Shown: piece after piece, positions 19,101-27,006 of the stretch
Layout: each line of letters begins with the position of its first letter
Numbering within the stretch: position 1 is the stretch's first letter
Source of the DNA: Streptomyces sp. NRRL S-244
GTDB lineage: Bacteria > Actinomycetota > Actinomycetes > Streptomycetales > Streptomycetaceae
DNA length: 64,000 bases
NCBI RefSeq assembly: GCF_000717915.1
Contig: NZ_JOCX01000006.1
Coordinates: 186,001-250,000, forward strand
Reading direction: 5' to 3'
The notes under the pieces: generated by a model
Databases searched by the model: none
What the model was told of the DNA's origin: nothing
The model's input: only the letters and a program-made list of their open reading frames with translations
Made by a program: the position numbers and the translations under genes

Positions 19101-19884
19101 CGTCAAGGGCAAGGCCGACCCGGCCGCCTGGGGCGAGGCGGACCTGCTCGCCTACCTGTACCGGGCGATGGGGCGTGACGGCGAAGCCCGGGACCTGCTG
19201 CGGCAGCGGCTGCGCCGGCACGGCGACGTCTGGGACGGGGCGCGGCTGAGGACGGAGGTCGGCCTCGCCGTCAGCGAGCGCCGCCTCGCCGACGGCTTCC
19301 CCGCCGCCAAGGACCCCCGTTACGGGTACGAGATGGCCCACGAGCGCGATCTGCGCGCCTTGAAGCTGTACGTCAGCCGCTTCGGCGCCGACCGGATCGA
19401 CACCCTGCGCTGCCAGTTCAGCTACGCGGCCGACCTGCACGCCCTCGGCAAGGCGGACGAGGCGGAGCTCCAGGCGCGGCAGTGCGGTACCTCGCTGGCG
19501 GAACGGTTCGGCGTGACGCACCCCTACACGGCGCTCAGCGACGTCCGCCACGGCGTCTACCTGCGGGCGACGGGCGACCTGGTGTCCGCGGAGGTGATCG
19601 GCCGCCACTCCCTCGCCCGGCTCGCCCTCAAGCTCGGTCAGGCGCACCCGTGGGTCGCCGCCGCCGAGAACTCCCTCGCCGCCACCCTCGCCGAGGCGGG
19701 GCATGCGGAGGAAGCCGCCGAACTGGCAGGAAGCGCCCTGACCCGGCTCCGTGACCTGGGTGTCGCCCACCGCCCGGACGGTCGGCGCGTGAAGGCGCAC
19801 CATGCCCGCCTGACCGCGTCGGGCACCTCGCGCCCGGTCCCGCAGTCGGGCTTCGACATCGATCTGGAGCTGCCGGGACTGTAG
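16198..19884 (+). CDS. fxsT: FxsT-like multidomain regulator: ParA-like, TIR-like, NB-ARC and TPR
   Basis: 1228 residues; the ATG at 16198 follows GGAGAGG. Domains in order: a ParA/MinD-like fold (1-235) starting FYTTSENLGLSTTL, where the P-loop lysines are missing although LLVDGRPG persists; a TIR-like domain (about 241-347, opening VVHSGRHVAWAAWLRDRL and including ALLFLSPGD); an NB-ARC NTPase (about 360-650) with intact Walker A GPSGWGKSE (G407, K413, S414), Walker B SWLIVYDG and sensor HVLITSR; and a TPR array (about 850-1200). This matches the tetratricopeptide protein named FxsT in FxSxx systems. The likely role is a STAND switch that reads the Fxs peptide or another ligand and signals through the TIR-like part (inference). 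It follows fxsA by 175 bp on the same strand. Confidence 0.85.
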   Translation: MPDANPQRHAGSFAVFYTTSENLGLSTTLRNAADILAEGNRSVLLVDGRPGASGDGAVVPEPDAGQVAAVGRAAPRELTALFDDPVAARYDHVLIEAPVPAAPGDEAPGRLVEFADALVICFALTAWSIDGAAALAEELSGRRADRPVRLLTLGLKSDIGVHDRLREGRERVRRKFSALALARGVGEYPFLEIPYNPLYMDSRSLAVEAEDAGSVVGLRPSYAQLADWLRARREARLTDATVVHSGRHVAWAAWLRDRLGERGVRTELRRVDTYTGERPETGTALLFLSPGDADDALLAQIGALSHTDVRIVLVDEPFANAEAAHHERIDLRDVTEDEALRILYSGLGLGPGRPRESATGARFPRLPEITNVATRRGGFTGRDDLLTSLDEKLREAGQGGAALVLHGPSGWGKSETARELCHRHGPGYDVVWWVRSWDPQRLRRGLIRLAGRLGTAEGRLGAVAAEGDISPLLNRLSRPDTENSWLIVYDGATDPAELNGLLPIPHERGHVLITSRVSPAQDEPGDTRPPYLTSCPMRAMTQAESFDLLSERLPELTADQAQQVAGIVDFIPLPLQLAARCLAERAASHRREDHMTPDAAARAAVADLLAEYLASKTELLGESATGAVSSLAVMVHVARRFARFTPGAAAWRTERPAADALDWLLQAASLLTGRGMGLELLRSRRILSELARDDSSGPLPPEGDGSVRHPDQVQLPDEHMVSVALWALAQVGLLDVEFDRKDQPLTQHHALRDLIRDGMDARARERIESVLRGVLAEYVRQDEDLPPDWAREVYSLRLWEDDRPRVRRSLLRHLQALGARAESTDLSRLLDIADRAREAWWADGDEPTPEYLRLLNLTARAHRLAGAYDTSRALSREALRGHRRLLGLVHPRTLLSADSHAATLRALGRFQDALLELRPSVEGLTLLLGRQHPATIQVEHNLALNEALTGRVAAALGRVQERFRYQQAVKGKADPAAWGEADLLAYLYRAMGRDGEARDLLRQRLRRHGDVWDGARLRTEVGLAVSERRLADGFPAAKDPRYGYEMAHERDLRALKLYVSRFGADRIDTLRCQFSYAADLHALGKADEAELQARQCGTSLAERFGVTHPYTALSDVRHGVYLRATGDLVSAEVIGRHSLARLALKLGQAHPWVAAAENSLAATLAEAGHAEEAAELAGSALTRLRDLGVAHRPDGRRVKAHHARLTASGTSRPVPQSGFDIDLELPGL

Positions 19885-19948
19885 GACTTCGAAGGGACCT
19901 GTAGGAACCTGGAGGGACCCGCAGGGACCTCATCCACCGAAAGGCGAC

Positions 19949-20971
19949 GTGCACGTGGCAGCCCCCGCACCGCATGGCACCCAGACGCTGACGGAGCACC
20001 ACTGGGCTCCCGAACGGCTCGGCCGGATAACCTCGTTGTGCGAGGCGTCGGTCGCCTCGACGCCCGGGATCAGGTCTCTGTCCCACTTCGGCAACGGCAT
20101 CCTCGACTTCGTCGTCTGCCGCGCCGGCCGGCGCCCCCTCGGCGCCGTGACCGGCGACCCCGGCGACGAACGCGACGAGGAGTCGCTGCCCGGCAGCCGA
20201 CTGCTGCTCTGCGCCCAGGACGTCGGCGTGCTCTTGCAGCCGCTCGGCACGGGAGAGCTGATGCGCACCGTCGTCGCGAACGGGGAGGGCTCCCTGTGGG
20301 GCGGGCGCGTCAAGCCCGGCGAGTACCTGGCCGCGGTCGCCGACACGGGCGACGGCGTCGACGCCATGGACACCACCATGAACGGTCTGGTCACCCGGAT
20401 CCGTACCGAGGTGCACCGGCTGTCCGACGAGCTGCCCGGCGGAGACCCGACGGCCAAGCCCGGTCTCTCCTCCGTCGACGGCGGACGAACTCCGCTGCGC
20501 GTCGACTTCGGCACGGCCGCCACGCCGGAGCCGGCCTACGAGGACCGGCTGCGCGCCCTGTGGCTCGGCCATGTGAACACCACCGACCTGCAGTACGCCG
20601 CCTACTACCGCGACTGGACCCTGGTGTGCGCGGGCGACGTCTTCGAATCGGACGACCTCGGACCGAAGTTCCTGAGCGTCAGCGTCCGCTCCCGGCGCAG
20701 CGCCTACCGCGAGCTCTCCAGGAGCCTGCGCGGCCATCTGATACGTCTCGCCGACGCGCTGGACCTCGTCGCCCCGGCGCAGGCGGGCAGTCCGGCCGTG
20801 GAGCGACTGGTCCTGGACGTGCAGGAGGGTGCGATCTACCTCGTCTGGACCTCGTCCCGTGAGTTCCTCGTCGGTGTCACCCTCGACCAGACCCAGGTCG
20901 CCAACGCCGACGCGCAGTTGCAGCGGCTCGCGGGCGCGGTACGGGGGCTCACGACACCACCGCCGCGCTGA
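19949..20971 (+). CDS. protein of unknown function downstream of fxsT
   Basis: 340 residues from the GTG at 19949; a second GTG at 19955 is better spaced from AAAGG and would shorten it by two residues. No signal peptide or membrane helix. I do not recognise a family. The C-terminal 60 residues (around VLDVQEGAIYLVWT and then VGVTLDQTQVANADAQLQRL) resemble the alternating strand/helix of roadblock-type regulatory domains, but this is only an impression. It follows fxsT by 64 bp, so it probably belongs to the same transcript. Its last 23 bp overlap the convergent ATPase gene. Confidence 0.65.
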   Translation: MHVAAPAPHGTQTLTEHHWAPERLGRITSLCEASVASTPGIRSLSHFGNGILDFVVCRAGRRPLGAVTGDPGDERDEESLPGSRLLLCAQDVGVLLQPLGTGELMRTVVANGEGSLWGGRVKPGEYLAAVADTGDGVDAMDTTMNGLVTRIRTEVHRLSDELPGGDPTAKPGLSSVDGGRTPLRVDFGTAATPEPAYEDRLRALWLGHVNTTDLQYAAYYRDWTLVCAGDVFESDDLGPKFLSVSVRSRRSAYRELSRSLRGHLIRLADALDLVAPAQAGSPAVERLVLDVQEGAIYLVWTSSREFLVGVTLDQTQVANADAQLQRLAGAVRGLTTPPPR

Positions 20972-23333
20972 GCGTGCCCCACACCTCCTCCGCGAGCACC
21001 TCGACCGTACGGGCCGCCGTCAGCGGGTGAGGGGGGCCCGGGTTGCCCAGCAGATGCACCGGAAGGACCTCGACCGCGGTCTCGTACTCCCGGCAGATCC
21101 GGCGCAGTTCGCCCCACTGGCGCTCGGTCGGTGCACCGGGCACGGCGGCGCGGTGCCAAGCCGCCACCGAGCCGCGGAAGTTCTCGGTCAGCGCGCGGAC
21201 CAGGGTGGCGCAGCCGAGCACGCCGAGCTCCGCCGACGTCGCCGCCGCGGTACGCCGTTTCACGGCCGTGCCGGCGACGCGCCGGGTGACCGTGTCGAGC
21301 ACCGCGAGCGCCTCCTGGAACCGGCGCCGTACCGGTCCCGGCAGATCCAGGGCGGCCGGCTCCGGCTCGGGACCGCTCTCGACGAGCACCGACGCCGGCG
21401 CTCCCGGCGACGATGTGCTCCGCTCGCCGGCGGCCGGCAGGGCACGCGGCCGGGGCTCCGGCGTCCACGAGGCCATCGCCCGGCGCAGTTCGGCGAGTTC
21501 GGTGGTCTGCTGCTCCAGGTCGCGGCGCATCCGCTCGCCGAGCTGGACCAGACCGTCCTCACGGCGCCCGTCCGCGAGCCGCCCGTCCAGCTTCCGCAGC
21601 GCCTCGTCCACGGTCTCCGCGAAGCCGCCCTGCCGGTACACCAGCGGCCGGGATCCGATCGAGCGCCCGAGACGGTCCTGCATGGCCTGCGAGACATGGC
21701 CGTTGACCACGAGCAGCACCTCGCACCGCCCCGGACGCACCGCACTGCGCAGGCTGTGCACCTGGGCGGCGATCCGCTCGGCGTCATCGGCGACGAGGAC
21801 GGAGCGGGTGAGGATCACCGCGAGGTAGGAGTTCGGCACGGCAGAGAGCCAGTGCAGCACCTCCTCCCGGCCTCCCGGCGGGGCCGACAGCCGGGCCGGG
21901 ACCGGATCGCGGGAGGCGATCCGCCACTGACCGATGTCCAGGGCCTTGCGCACGTCCGCCTCGACCTGACGCCGGGCGACCCCCTCGTGCAGATCGCGCA
22001 CCGCCTGGAGCACCCTGGCGGCCGGCACATCCCGAACCGCGCCCCCGCCGCCTTCGAGCCGGTCCTTGTCCTCGACGAGCTGCCAGGCCTGGCGGCAGGT
22101 CTTGAGGACCTCGCGGGGCACCCCCTCCGTCAGCTCGTACAGCAGCCGCAGGGCCTCCGCGTCGAACGGGCCGGCGGACCCGTCGGGCGACGGGCCGGGG
22201 GGCGTGCCCGGGGAGGCGCCGGGGGGCGCGCCGCTCCCGCCCTGCCCGGCGTGGACGTACGCGGCGACCAGCTCGCCGGTGAGCCTCTCGTCGAATCCGC
22301 TCGGCCACAGCTGCACCAGCCGCTCGTGCACGCTCTGCCGGAGCTCCCCCAGCCCGCTCGGAGAGACGCAGAAGACCAGCAGGCCGCCGCGGCTCGCGTA
22401 GATGTTGACGAGCCGTTCGAAGGCGTCCATGAACGTACGCCGGTGCTCGTCGCGCCATTCGAGCACCTTCTCCAGGGAATCGATCAGGAGCGCGTACGGC
22501 TTGCCGACCCGGCCGTGCAGGACGGCCTGCACCGCCAGCGCGTCGAACACCCGGTCGATGCCGGCGGCGTCCTCGTGGCCGCCCTGCCCCGCCGCGGGCC
22601 CGATGGCCTCGGTGATGCCGCGCTCACGCAGCGGCTCGGCGGGCTCGCCGCCGTTCAGCCACTCCCACACCATCCTGTTGAACGACGGATCCTGGAGCAG
22701 CGCCAGCGCGGTGGCGAAGCGGCGGTGCTCGGTGACCTCGCCCAGCGTGCCGCGCAGGTCCGCGTGGATCACCTCGGGGTCGTAGCGGAGCGCCGACACC
22801 ACCTTGTCCGGGTCGAGACTGCCGCCCCGCAGCCCCGCCGCGATCTCGCCGAGCGCGCCCAGTCGTGAATCGCTGCCCTGGGTGTCGACGCGGTTGGCGG
22901 TCGCGTACGCGTAGTAGTTCCGGACCAGTTCCTCGAAGGCGCGCTTCCCCTGGGGCGTGTCACCGGGACCGCGTAACCGGTCCCGGTACATCCGCCCCAT
23001 GTCCTGCACCGGCTCGTCCATGATCCACATGGCCAGGGGGTCCGGCAGACCGCTCAGATCGGCGTACACCTTGCGCAGTGCGTGGCTCTTGCCCAGACCG
23101 AACTCACCCACCAGGGCGATCACCCTGCCGCGCCGGCCACCGGTCGGCCGGCTGCCGAGGTAGTCGTCGACCAGCCCCGTGAGCTCGGTGGTGGTCGGCG
23201 TCCCGATCGTCGCGTTGCCCGAGTCCGCCGCCTCGACCGGCACGTTTCCGAGGTCGGCCGATGGGCCGAGGCGCACGACCGGGCTCAGGGGGAAGGGGTT
23301 GCTGTGCCAGATGTCTCCACTGTCTGGGGCCAC
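20949..23333 (-). CDS. large P-loop ATPase of unknown function
   Basis: 794 residues. The start is the GTG at 23333, preceded by GAGGAGTGCCCGCC; the longer open frame upstream is antisense noise. Walker A is GEFGLGKS (76-83, K82) and a Walker B-like ALLIDSLE lies near 280-288, followed by a LLVFCVSPSG strand that could be sensor 1. This order fits an AAA/STAND-like ATPase. A Gly/Pro/Ser-rich linker lies around residues 355-385. The C-terminal half is helical with a coiled-coil-like segment (ERMRRDLEQQTTELAELRRAM). It is the third gene of a three-gene unit with 23402-24511 and 24508-25389, pointing toward the Fxs genes. Confidence 0.75.
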   Translation of the reverse strand: MAPDSGDIWHSNPFPLSPVVRLGPSADLGNVPVEAADSGNATIGTPTTTELTGLVDDYLGSRPTGGRRGRVIALVGEFGLGKSHALRKVYADLSGLPDPLAMWIMDEPVQDMGRMYRDRLRGPGDTPQGKRAFEELVRNYYAYATANRVDTQGSDSRLGALGEIAAGLRGGSLDPDKVVSALRYDPEVIHADLRGTLGEVTEHRRFATALALLQDPSFNRMVWEWLNGGEPAEPLRERGITEAIGPAAGQGGHEDAAGIDRVFDALAVQAVLHGRVGKPYALLIDSLEKVLEWRDEHRRTFMDAFERLVNIYASRGGLLVFCVSPSGLGELRQSVHERLVQLWPSGFDERLTGELVAAYVHAGQGGSGAPPGASPGTPPGPSPDGSAGPFDAEALRLLYELTEGVPREVLKTCRQAWQLVEDKDRLEGGGGAVRDVPAARVLQAVRDLHEGVARRQVEADVRKALDIGQWRIASRDPVPARLSAPPGGREEVLHWLSAVPNSYLAVILTRSVLVADDAERIAAQVHSLRSAVRPGRCEVLLVVNGHVSQAMQDRLGRSIGSRPLVYRQGGFAETVDEALRKLDGRLADGRREDGLVQLGERMRRDLEQQTTELAELRRAMASWTPEPRPRALPAAGERSTSSPGAPASVLVESGPEPEPAALDLPGPVRRRFQEALAVLDTVTRRVAGTAVKRRTAAATSAELGVLGCATLVRALTENFRGSVAAWHRAAVPGAPTERQWGELRRICREYETAVEVLPVHLLGNPGPPHPLTAARTVEVLAEEVWGTLSAAVVS

Positions 23334-23401
23334 GGCGGGCACTCCTCGTGTTTCCGATGACGGCGATCCGAGCGGCGGGCGGGTGGGGCGTGGGGGCGGA
23401 G

Positions 23402-24511
23402 TCAGGGGCTCGCCGGCGGGGCGGAGCTGTCGGGCGGGGAGTCGTCGGGCGCGGGGTCGTGGGGCGCGGGGTCGTCGGGCGGGGACTCGTCGGGTGGGGA
23501 GTCGTGGGCCAGCGCACCGAGCAGGTTCTCCCTGGCCTCGCGTCTGAGCCGTTCCGCGTGGTGGCTCAGCTCGTGCGCCGTGATCCGGACCGGCTCGCCC
23601 GCGCGTATCTGATGTTCGGCCGCGGCGTGGTAGACCATCCGCAGCTCCCGCACATCGGCGGGCTCCCACTCGGTCAGGAGCGCCGCGTCCGGGTCGGGGT
23701 GGCCCGAGCGGGCGGCCTGGCTGAACGTCACCCGGTCCTCCCCCTTCAGGCGGCCGAGTTCGAGGTGCGTGACCGCGGGATGCTTCACCACCTCCTTGAC
23801 CACCTCCTTGGCCCGGTCGGTCGCGTGGCTGATCTCGACGAAGAGGACGATCCGGCTCCGTGCGTGCTTCAGACACGTCAAGAGGAACTCGCTCCGCACG
23901 CCCGGGTCCTTCCAGGCGATGTGCGGCACGATGACGAAGAGCAGCGCGTCCTGCTGCTCCAGGAGCTCGCTGATCGCTTCGAACGCCTCGCCCGGTGGCC
24001 ATTTGGAGATGCCCGTGTCGACATGGGCGAGCTTCGTGCGCAGCTCGCCGACGACCTGCTTCACGATGCCGGCGTTGATGGCCGGAATGGTGGCGAACCG
24101 GCCGTTGTCGTCGAGGCTGATGACGTCGCCGATGTTGTCGTAGCCGGCCGTCATCGCGACGACCTGGTTCAGGGGCGGGTCCGGGTCCAGTCGTTCGATG
24201 TGCTTCTGCGCCTCGTGGACGCACCGGTGGATGAGGGTGGTCTTGCCCATGCCGATCGGGCCGGTCACCACCACCAGAGAGCCGTAGTTCACCCCGCTGT
24301 CGACCACGTCCGGGAGCCTCTCCAGCCACTTCCGGAAGGAGTCCACCTGCGCCTTGGCGTGATCGACGTCCACCCACTGCTCGCAGTGGCTCGTCTCGCT
24401 CCAGGGCACCAGCGGGTAGTCGACCCGGGGCGGGGACTCGACGTTGCGCAGGGCCTGCCTCTTCTTCGGTACGCGCACGCTGTACGGGTTGTGCTGCGGA
24501 GGCACCGTCAT
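23402..24511 (-). CDS. P-loop ATPase with Pro/Asp-rich tail
   Basis: 369 residues. The ATG at 24511 overlaps the stop of the upstream membrane-protein gene (ATGA), implying coupling. Walker A is GPIGMGKTT (84-92) after a SLVVV strand. ALLFVIVPHIAW and RIVLFVEISH are candidate Walker B and sensor strands. The fold looks like an AAA/ORC-type ATPase. The last 40 residues are a low-complexity Pro/Asp/Ser tail made by 15-bp repeats, probably disordered. With the second ATPase 68 bp downstream, it may form a heteromeric NTPase attached to the membrane protein (inference). Confidence 0.75.
   Translation of the reverse strand: MTVPPQHNPYSVRVPKKRQALRNVESPPRVDYPLVPWSETSHCEQWVDVDHAKAQVDSFRKWLERLPDVVDSGVNYGSLVVVTGPIGMGKTTLIHRCVHEAQKHIERLDPDPPLNQVVAMTAGYDNIGDVISLDDNGRFATIPAINAGIVKQVVGELRTKLAHVDTGISKWPPGEAFEAISELLEQQDALLFVIVPHIAWKDPGVRSEFLLTCLKHARSRIVLFVEISHATDRAKEVVKEVVKHPAVTHLELGRLKGEDRVTFSQAARSGHPDPDAALLTEWEPADVRELRMVYHAAAEHQIRAGEPVRITAHELSHHAERLRREARENLLGALAHDSPPDESPPDDPAPHDPAPDDSPPDSSAPPASP
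23426..23500. repeat. five 15-bp in-frame repeats encoding the acidic-proline tail
   Basis: Five copies of a unit like GTCGTCGGGCGCGGG lie inside the 3' end of the ATPase gene. On the coding strand each gives a five-residue unit of the type DDPAP or DESPP. Such in-frame repeats may vary in number between strains. Confidence 0.8.
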
Positions 24512-25389
24512 GCGGTCGCTCCCGGGGTCGTGCGAGCCAGGCGCTCGCGTGCGGTACGCCATCTCCAGTAGAACGTGCGTCTGTTGAGATCCGACACGGC
24601 GCTCAGCTTACGGTCCACGGACTGCCGTACCTCCTGTGCCCGCCGGGCGCGCGCATCGGTTCCGAGCCGCCGGTCGCCGCTGAACTCGGGCAGCGGCCGG
24701 GCCAGCGGCAGTTCATCTGCCAGCTGCCGGGCCCGCGTCCGCCGCGCGCCGGGGGCGGCGACCCGGGCGAGGGCCGCGCCCAGCGCCTCGTGCGCGGTCA
24801 GCACCGCCGCGTGGTCCGCCGCCGGATCGTCCTCGTAGTTCCTGAGGTATTCCCGGGCAGCCGCCCGGAAGGACGCCCTTCCGCTCTCCAACTGCTGTTT
24901 CAGCAGACGGCGTTCGGAGGAGACGCGCTCCCAGGCCTGCCCGCCGAGGGGGAGCAGGGCGCCCACCGCAAGGAGGGGGAGCGAGGTCAGGAAGGTCTCC
25001 CACCAGCCGCCCTCCCCCTTCTTCTCCTCGGCTCCGGCCCCCGGGGAGTCGGACGCGGCCCCCATCAGCGCCGAACAGGCCCGGGCGAAGTCGTCCTGAC
25101 GGCGCACGGACCACGCCTCCGGCGTCATGCGCCCGACGGAGGCCGTGGGCATGACGGAGTCCGTGGCCATGAGGGAGTCCGGGGCCGATGCCCCGGGCTG
25201 GAGGAGGCCCAGGCGTACGGCGGCCGTGACGAGCTCCGCCCGGCGCGAGGCGTCGAGGCAGTACACGAGCTGGACGTCGCGCTCCTTGGATCCGGCGGGC
25301 GCGGCGGACACCGGGGCGCCCGCCAGCAGCACGAGGACCGCGGCCGCGGTCCCGAGCCCTGCCCGGCCTGGACGCGTTCTCCGCCTCAT
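24508..25389 (-). CDS. exported membrane protein of unknown function
   Basis: 293 residues. The ATG at 25389 follows GGAGGG. An Arg-rich N-terminus and a hydrophobic core ending in SAAPA (about residues 1-31) form a signal peptide. An outside segment of about 100 residues with two cysteines follows, then a membrane helix (about 131-151, FLTSLPLLAVGALLPLGG) and a helical cytoplasmic domain rich in Arg, Ala and Glu. It heads a coupled unit with two P-loop ATPases, so it may be the membrane sensor or anchor for them (inference). No known family is recognised. Confidence 0.68.
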   Translation of the reverse strand: MRRRTRPGRAGLGTAAAVLVLLAGAPVSAAPAGSKERDVQLVYCLDASRRAELVTAAVRLGLLQPGASAPDSLMATDSVMPTASVGRMTPEAWSVRRQDDFARACSALMGAASDSPGAGAEEKKGEGGWWETFLTSLPLLAVGALLPLGGQAWERVSSERRLLKQQLESGRASFRAAAREYLRNYEDDPAADHAAVLTAHEALGAALARVAAPGARRTRARQLADELPLARPLPEFSGDRRLGTDARARRAQEVRQSVDRKLSAVSDLNRRTFYWRWRTARERLARTTPGATA

Positions 25390-25400
25390 GCGCACCCTCC

Positions 25401-25458
25401 CCCGTCCCGCCACTGCCCCGTCCCGCCACTGCCCCGTGCCGCCACTGCCCCGTGCCGG
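25401..25458. repeat. 16-bp tandem repeats upstream of the membrane-protein gene
   Basis: Three full copies and a partial fourth of CCCGTCCCGCCACTGC lie 12-69 bp upstream of the start at 25389. They occupy the expected promoter and leader region, so copy number could influence expression. Confidence 0.85.
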
Positions 25459-25514
25459 TTCCTCGACTCGTTCCCCTGGGCCCCGTACGGTCGTCGCCAC
25501 CGCCCTGGCGGTCG

Positions 25515-26762
25515 TCAGGCGGGCGAGCGCCCCTTGGCCAGCGGCTCCTGCGCCACCCTCCCGGAGGGACGCTCCTCGGCCGCGCGGAGTTCCGGCCCGC
25601 CGCGGCGCCGCCACGGCCGCGGCGGATGGGCGAGCAGCACCTGCGACGTGCCGTGGAGCAGGTTGACGACCAGCACGGCGGGGCCGACGATCGAGACCGT
25701 GCCGGGGAAGTCGCGTTCCAGGGCGAGGGCGATGAGAACGGCCGTGATGCCGTTCTGCTGACCCAGTCCGAGCGCGATCCGGTCCCGCCGCTCCAGCCCC
25801 CGTACGAACAGCGGCATGACGCCCAGGGCGACCACCGCCTGCGCGCCGAACGCGGCCACGCCGAGGACCAGTCCGGGCAGCAGCGCCACGCCCTGGGCCA
25901 GGAACAGACCGAGTGCCAGGAACGCGGCCAGATAGGCCCCGGCGACGGCCCGTTCGACGACCTTGTCGAACGCCCCCGTACGGACGGCCAGACCGGCCAG
26001 CGCCACCGCGGGCATCAGCATGCCGGACGCGGCGAGCGCGAGCATCGCCACCACCAGTGCTCCCGTGAGGACCGCCTCGGCGCGCCGGCCCGGCGGCGTG
26101 CCCGCGAGCGCCGCGGCCGCCGCCCTCGAACCCGCGAACGCCCGCAGCGCCCTGCGTCCGCCCCACCACAGCAGCAGCACCCCGGCGAGCAGCGCGGCGT
26201 TGAGACCCAGGCCGCTCACGTAGCCGCCGGCCCCGCCGCCCGCGACGGCCGGTACGCCCTCGTGCCCCGCGGCCGTGTAGGCGTAGGCCGCGACGTACAG
26301 CGTCAGCAGCACCGTCATCGGGTCGTCGAACGAGGCCCACGCCGTGAGCAGCGACCGGGCGCGCGGCGACATGCGCTCGTCCTTGCCGAGCGCCGCGACG
26401 GACAGCGGATCGATCTGGGCCACCGCGATGCCCAGCACCAGGTACTCGGGCCGGTCGAACGTCAGCACCATCACGCCCGCGATGAGGGACGCCTTCAGGA
26501 CGACGCCGAGCGTCACGGCCGCCACCACGCCGGACAGGTCCGAGCGCAGGGCCCCGAGATCGATCGAGTACGTGGATCCGTACAGTCCGACGGCGAGCAG
26601 GAGCCCCGTGCCGTAGAGATAGCCGCCGCTGCCGACCAGCGCCGCCGGATCCGTGAACAGCCCGATGGTCACGCCGGCCACCAGCGCGCCGAGCCCGCCG
26701 ACCACGATTCCGGGGATCGATTCCGGCAGCCGCCAGGACCGGACACCTCCAGATCTCCTCAC
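25515..26762 (-). CDS. cation/proton antiporter-like membrane protein
   Basis: 415 residues from the GTG at 26762, which follows GGGGGAGAGG. About eleven hydrophobic segments are visible. The motif IDPLSVAALGKDER (about 118-131) resembles the acidic ion-binding region of monovalent cation:proton antiporters, and SFDDPMTVLLTLYVAAYAY (about 144-162) gives a second acidic pair within a helix. Both fit the CPA superfamily, although the sequence is more divergent than a standard NhaP. It probably exchanges Na+ or K+ for H+. The C-terminal 35 residues are a charged cytoplasmic tail. It is not tightly linked to its neighbours. Confidence 0.75.
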   Translation of the reverse strand: MRRSGGVRSWRLPESIPGIVVGGLGALVAGVTIGLFTDPAALVGSGGYLYGTGLLLAVGLYGSTYSIDLGALRSDLSGVVAAVTLGVVLKASLIAGVMVLTFDRPEYLVLGIAVAQIDPLSVAALGKDERMSPRARSLLTAWASFDDPMTVLLTLYVAAYAYTAAGHEGVPAVAGGGAGGYVSGLGLNAALLAGVLLLWWGGRRALRAFAGSRAAAAALAGTPPGRRAEAVLTGALVVAMLALAASGMLMPAVALAGLAVRTGAFDKVVERAVAGAYLAAFLALGLFLAQGVALLPGLVLGVAAFGAQAVVALGVMPLFVRGLERRDRIALGLGQQNGITAVLIALALERDFPGTVSIVGPAVLVVNLLHGTSQVLLAHPPRPWRRRGGPELRAAEERPSGRVAQEPLAKGRSPA

Positions 26763-26875
26763 AGCCTCTCCCCCTCCCGGCCCGCGGACGTCGCCCTGCA
26801 CCCCCACATGCCGGCGCCGCGGAGCCAGGTAAATCGTAGGGGTCGCGGGCGCCGAATCGAAAGCCGGACTCCCGC

Positions 26876-26889
26876 CTCCCGTACGGGAG
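26876..26889. promoter_or_regulatory. 14-bp palindrome upstream of the antiporter gene
   Basis: CTCCCGTACGGGAG is a perfect inverted repeat, flanked by a direct repeat of ACTCCCG and by TTGACTC. It lies 114-127 bp upstream of the antiporter start, in the 244-bp gap after the DUF421 gene. It could be an operator. Confidence 0.35.
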
Positions 26890-27006
26890 TTGACTCTTCG
26901 ACCCGAGCGGACGACACAAGATGACGCGTCTCGGCCGCTTCTGCGCGGTCGTGCCAAGAAGATGCCCGGTCCAGGCTGTCGCCGAACGCAGGCCCCGAAG
27001 GCCGTC

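Noticed and set aside
19885..19932. Degenerate GGGACCTG-like repeats between fxsT and the next gene.
   Set aside because: Copies are too irregular in length and sequence to call an array.
23334..24377. Upstream extension of the ATPase frame ending at 20949.
   Set aside because: It overlaps the other ATPase gene in another frame, and a good GAGGAG-GTG start exists at 23333.
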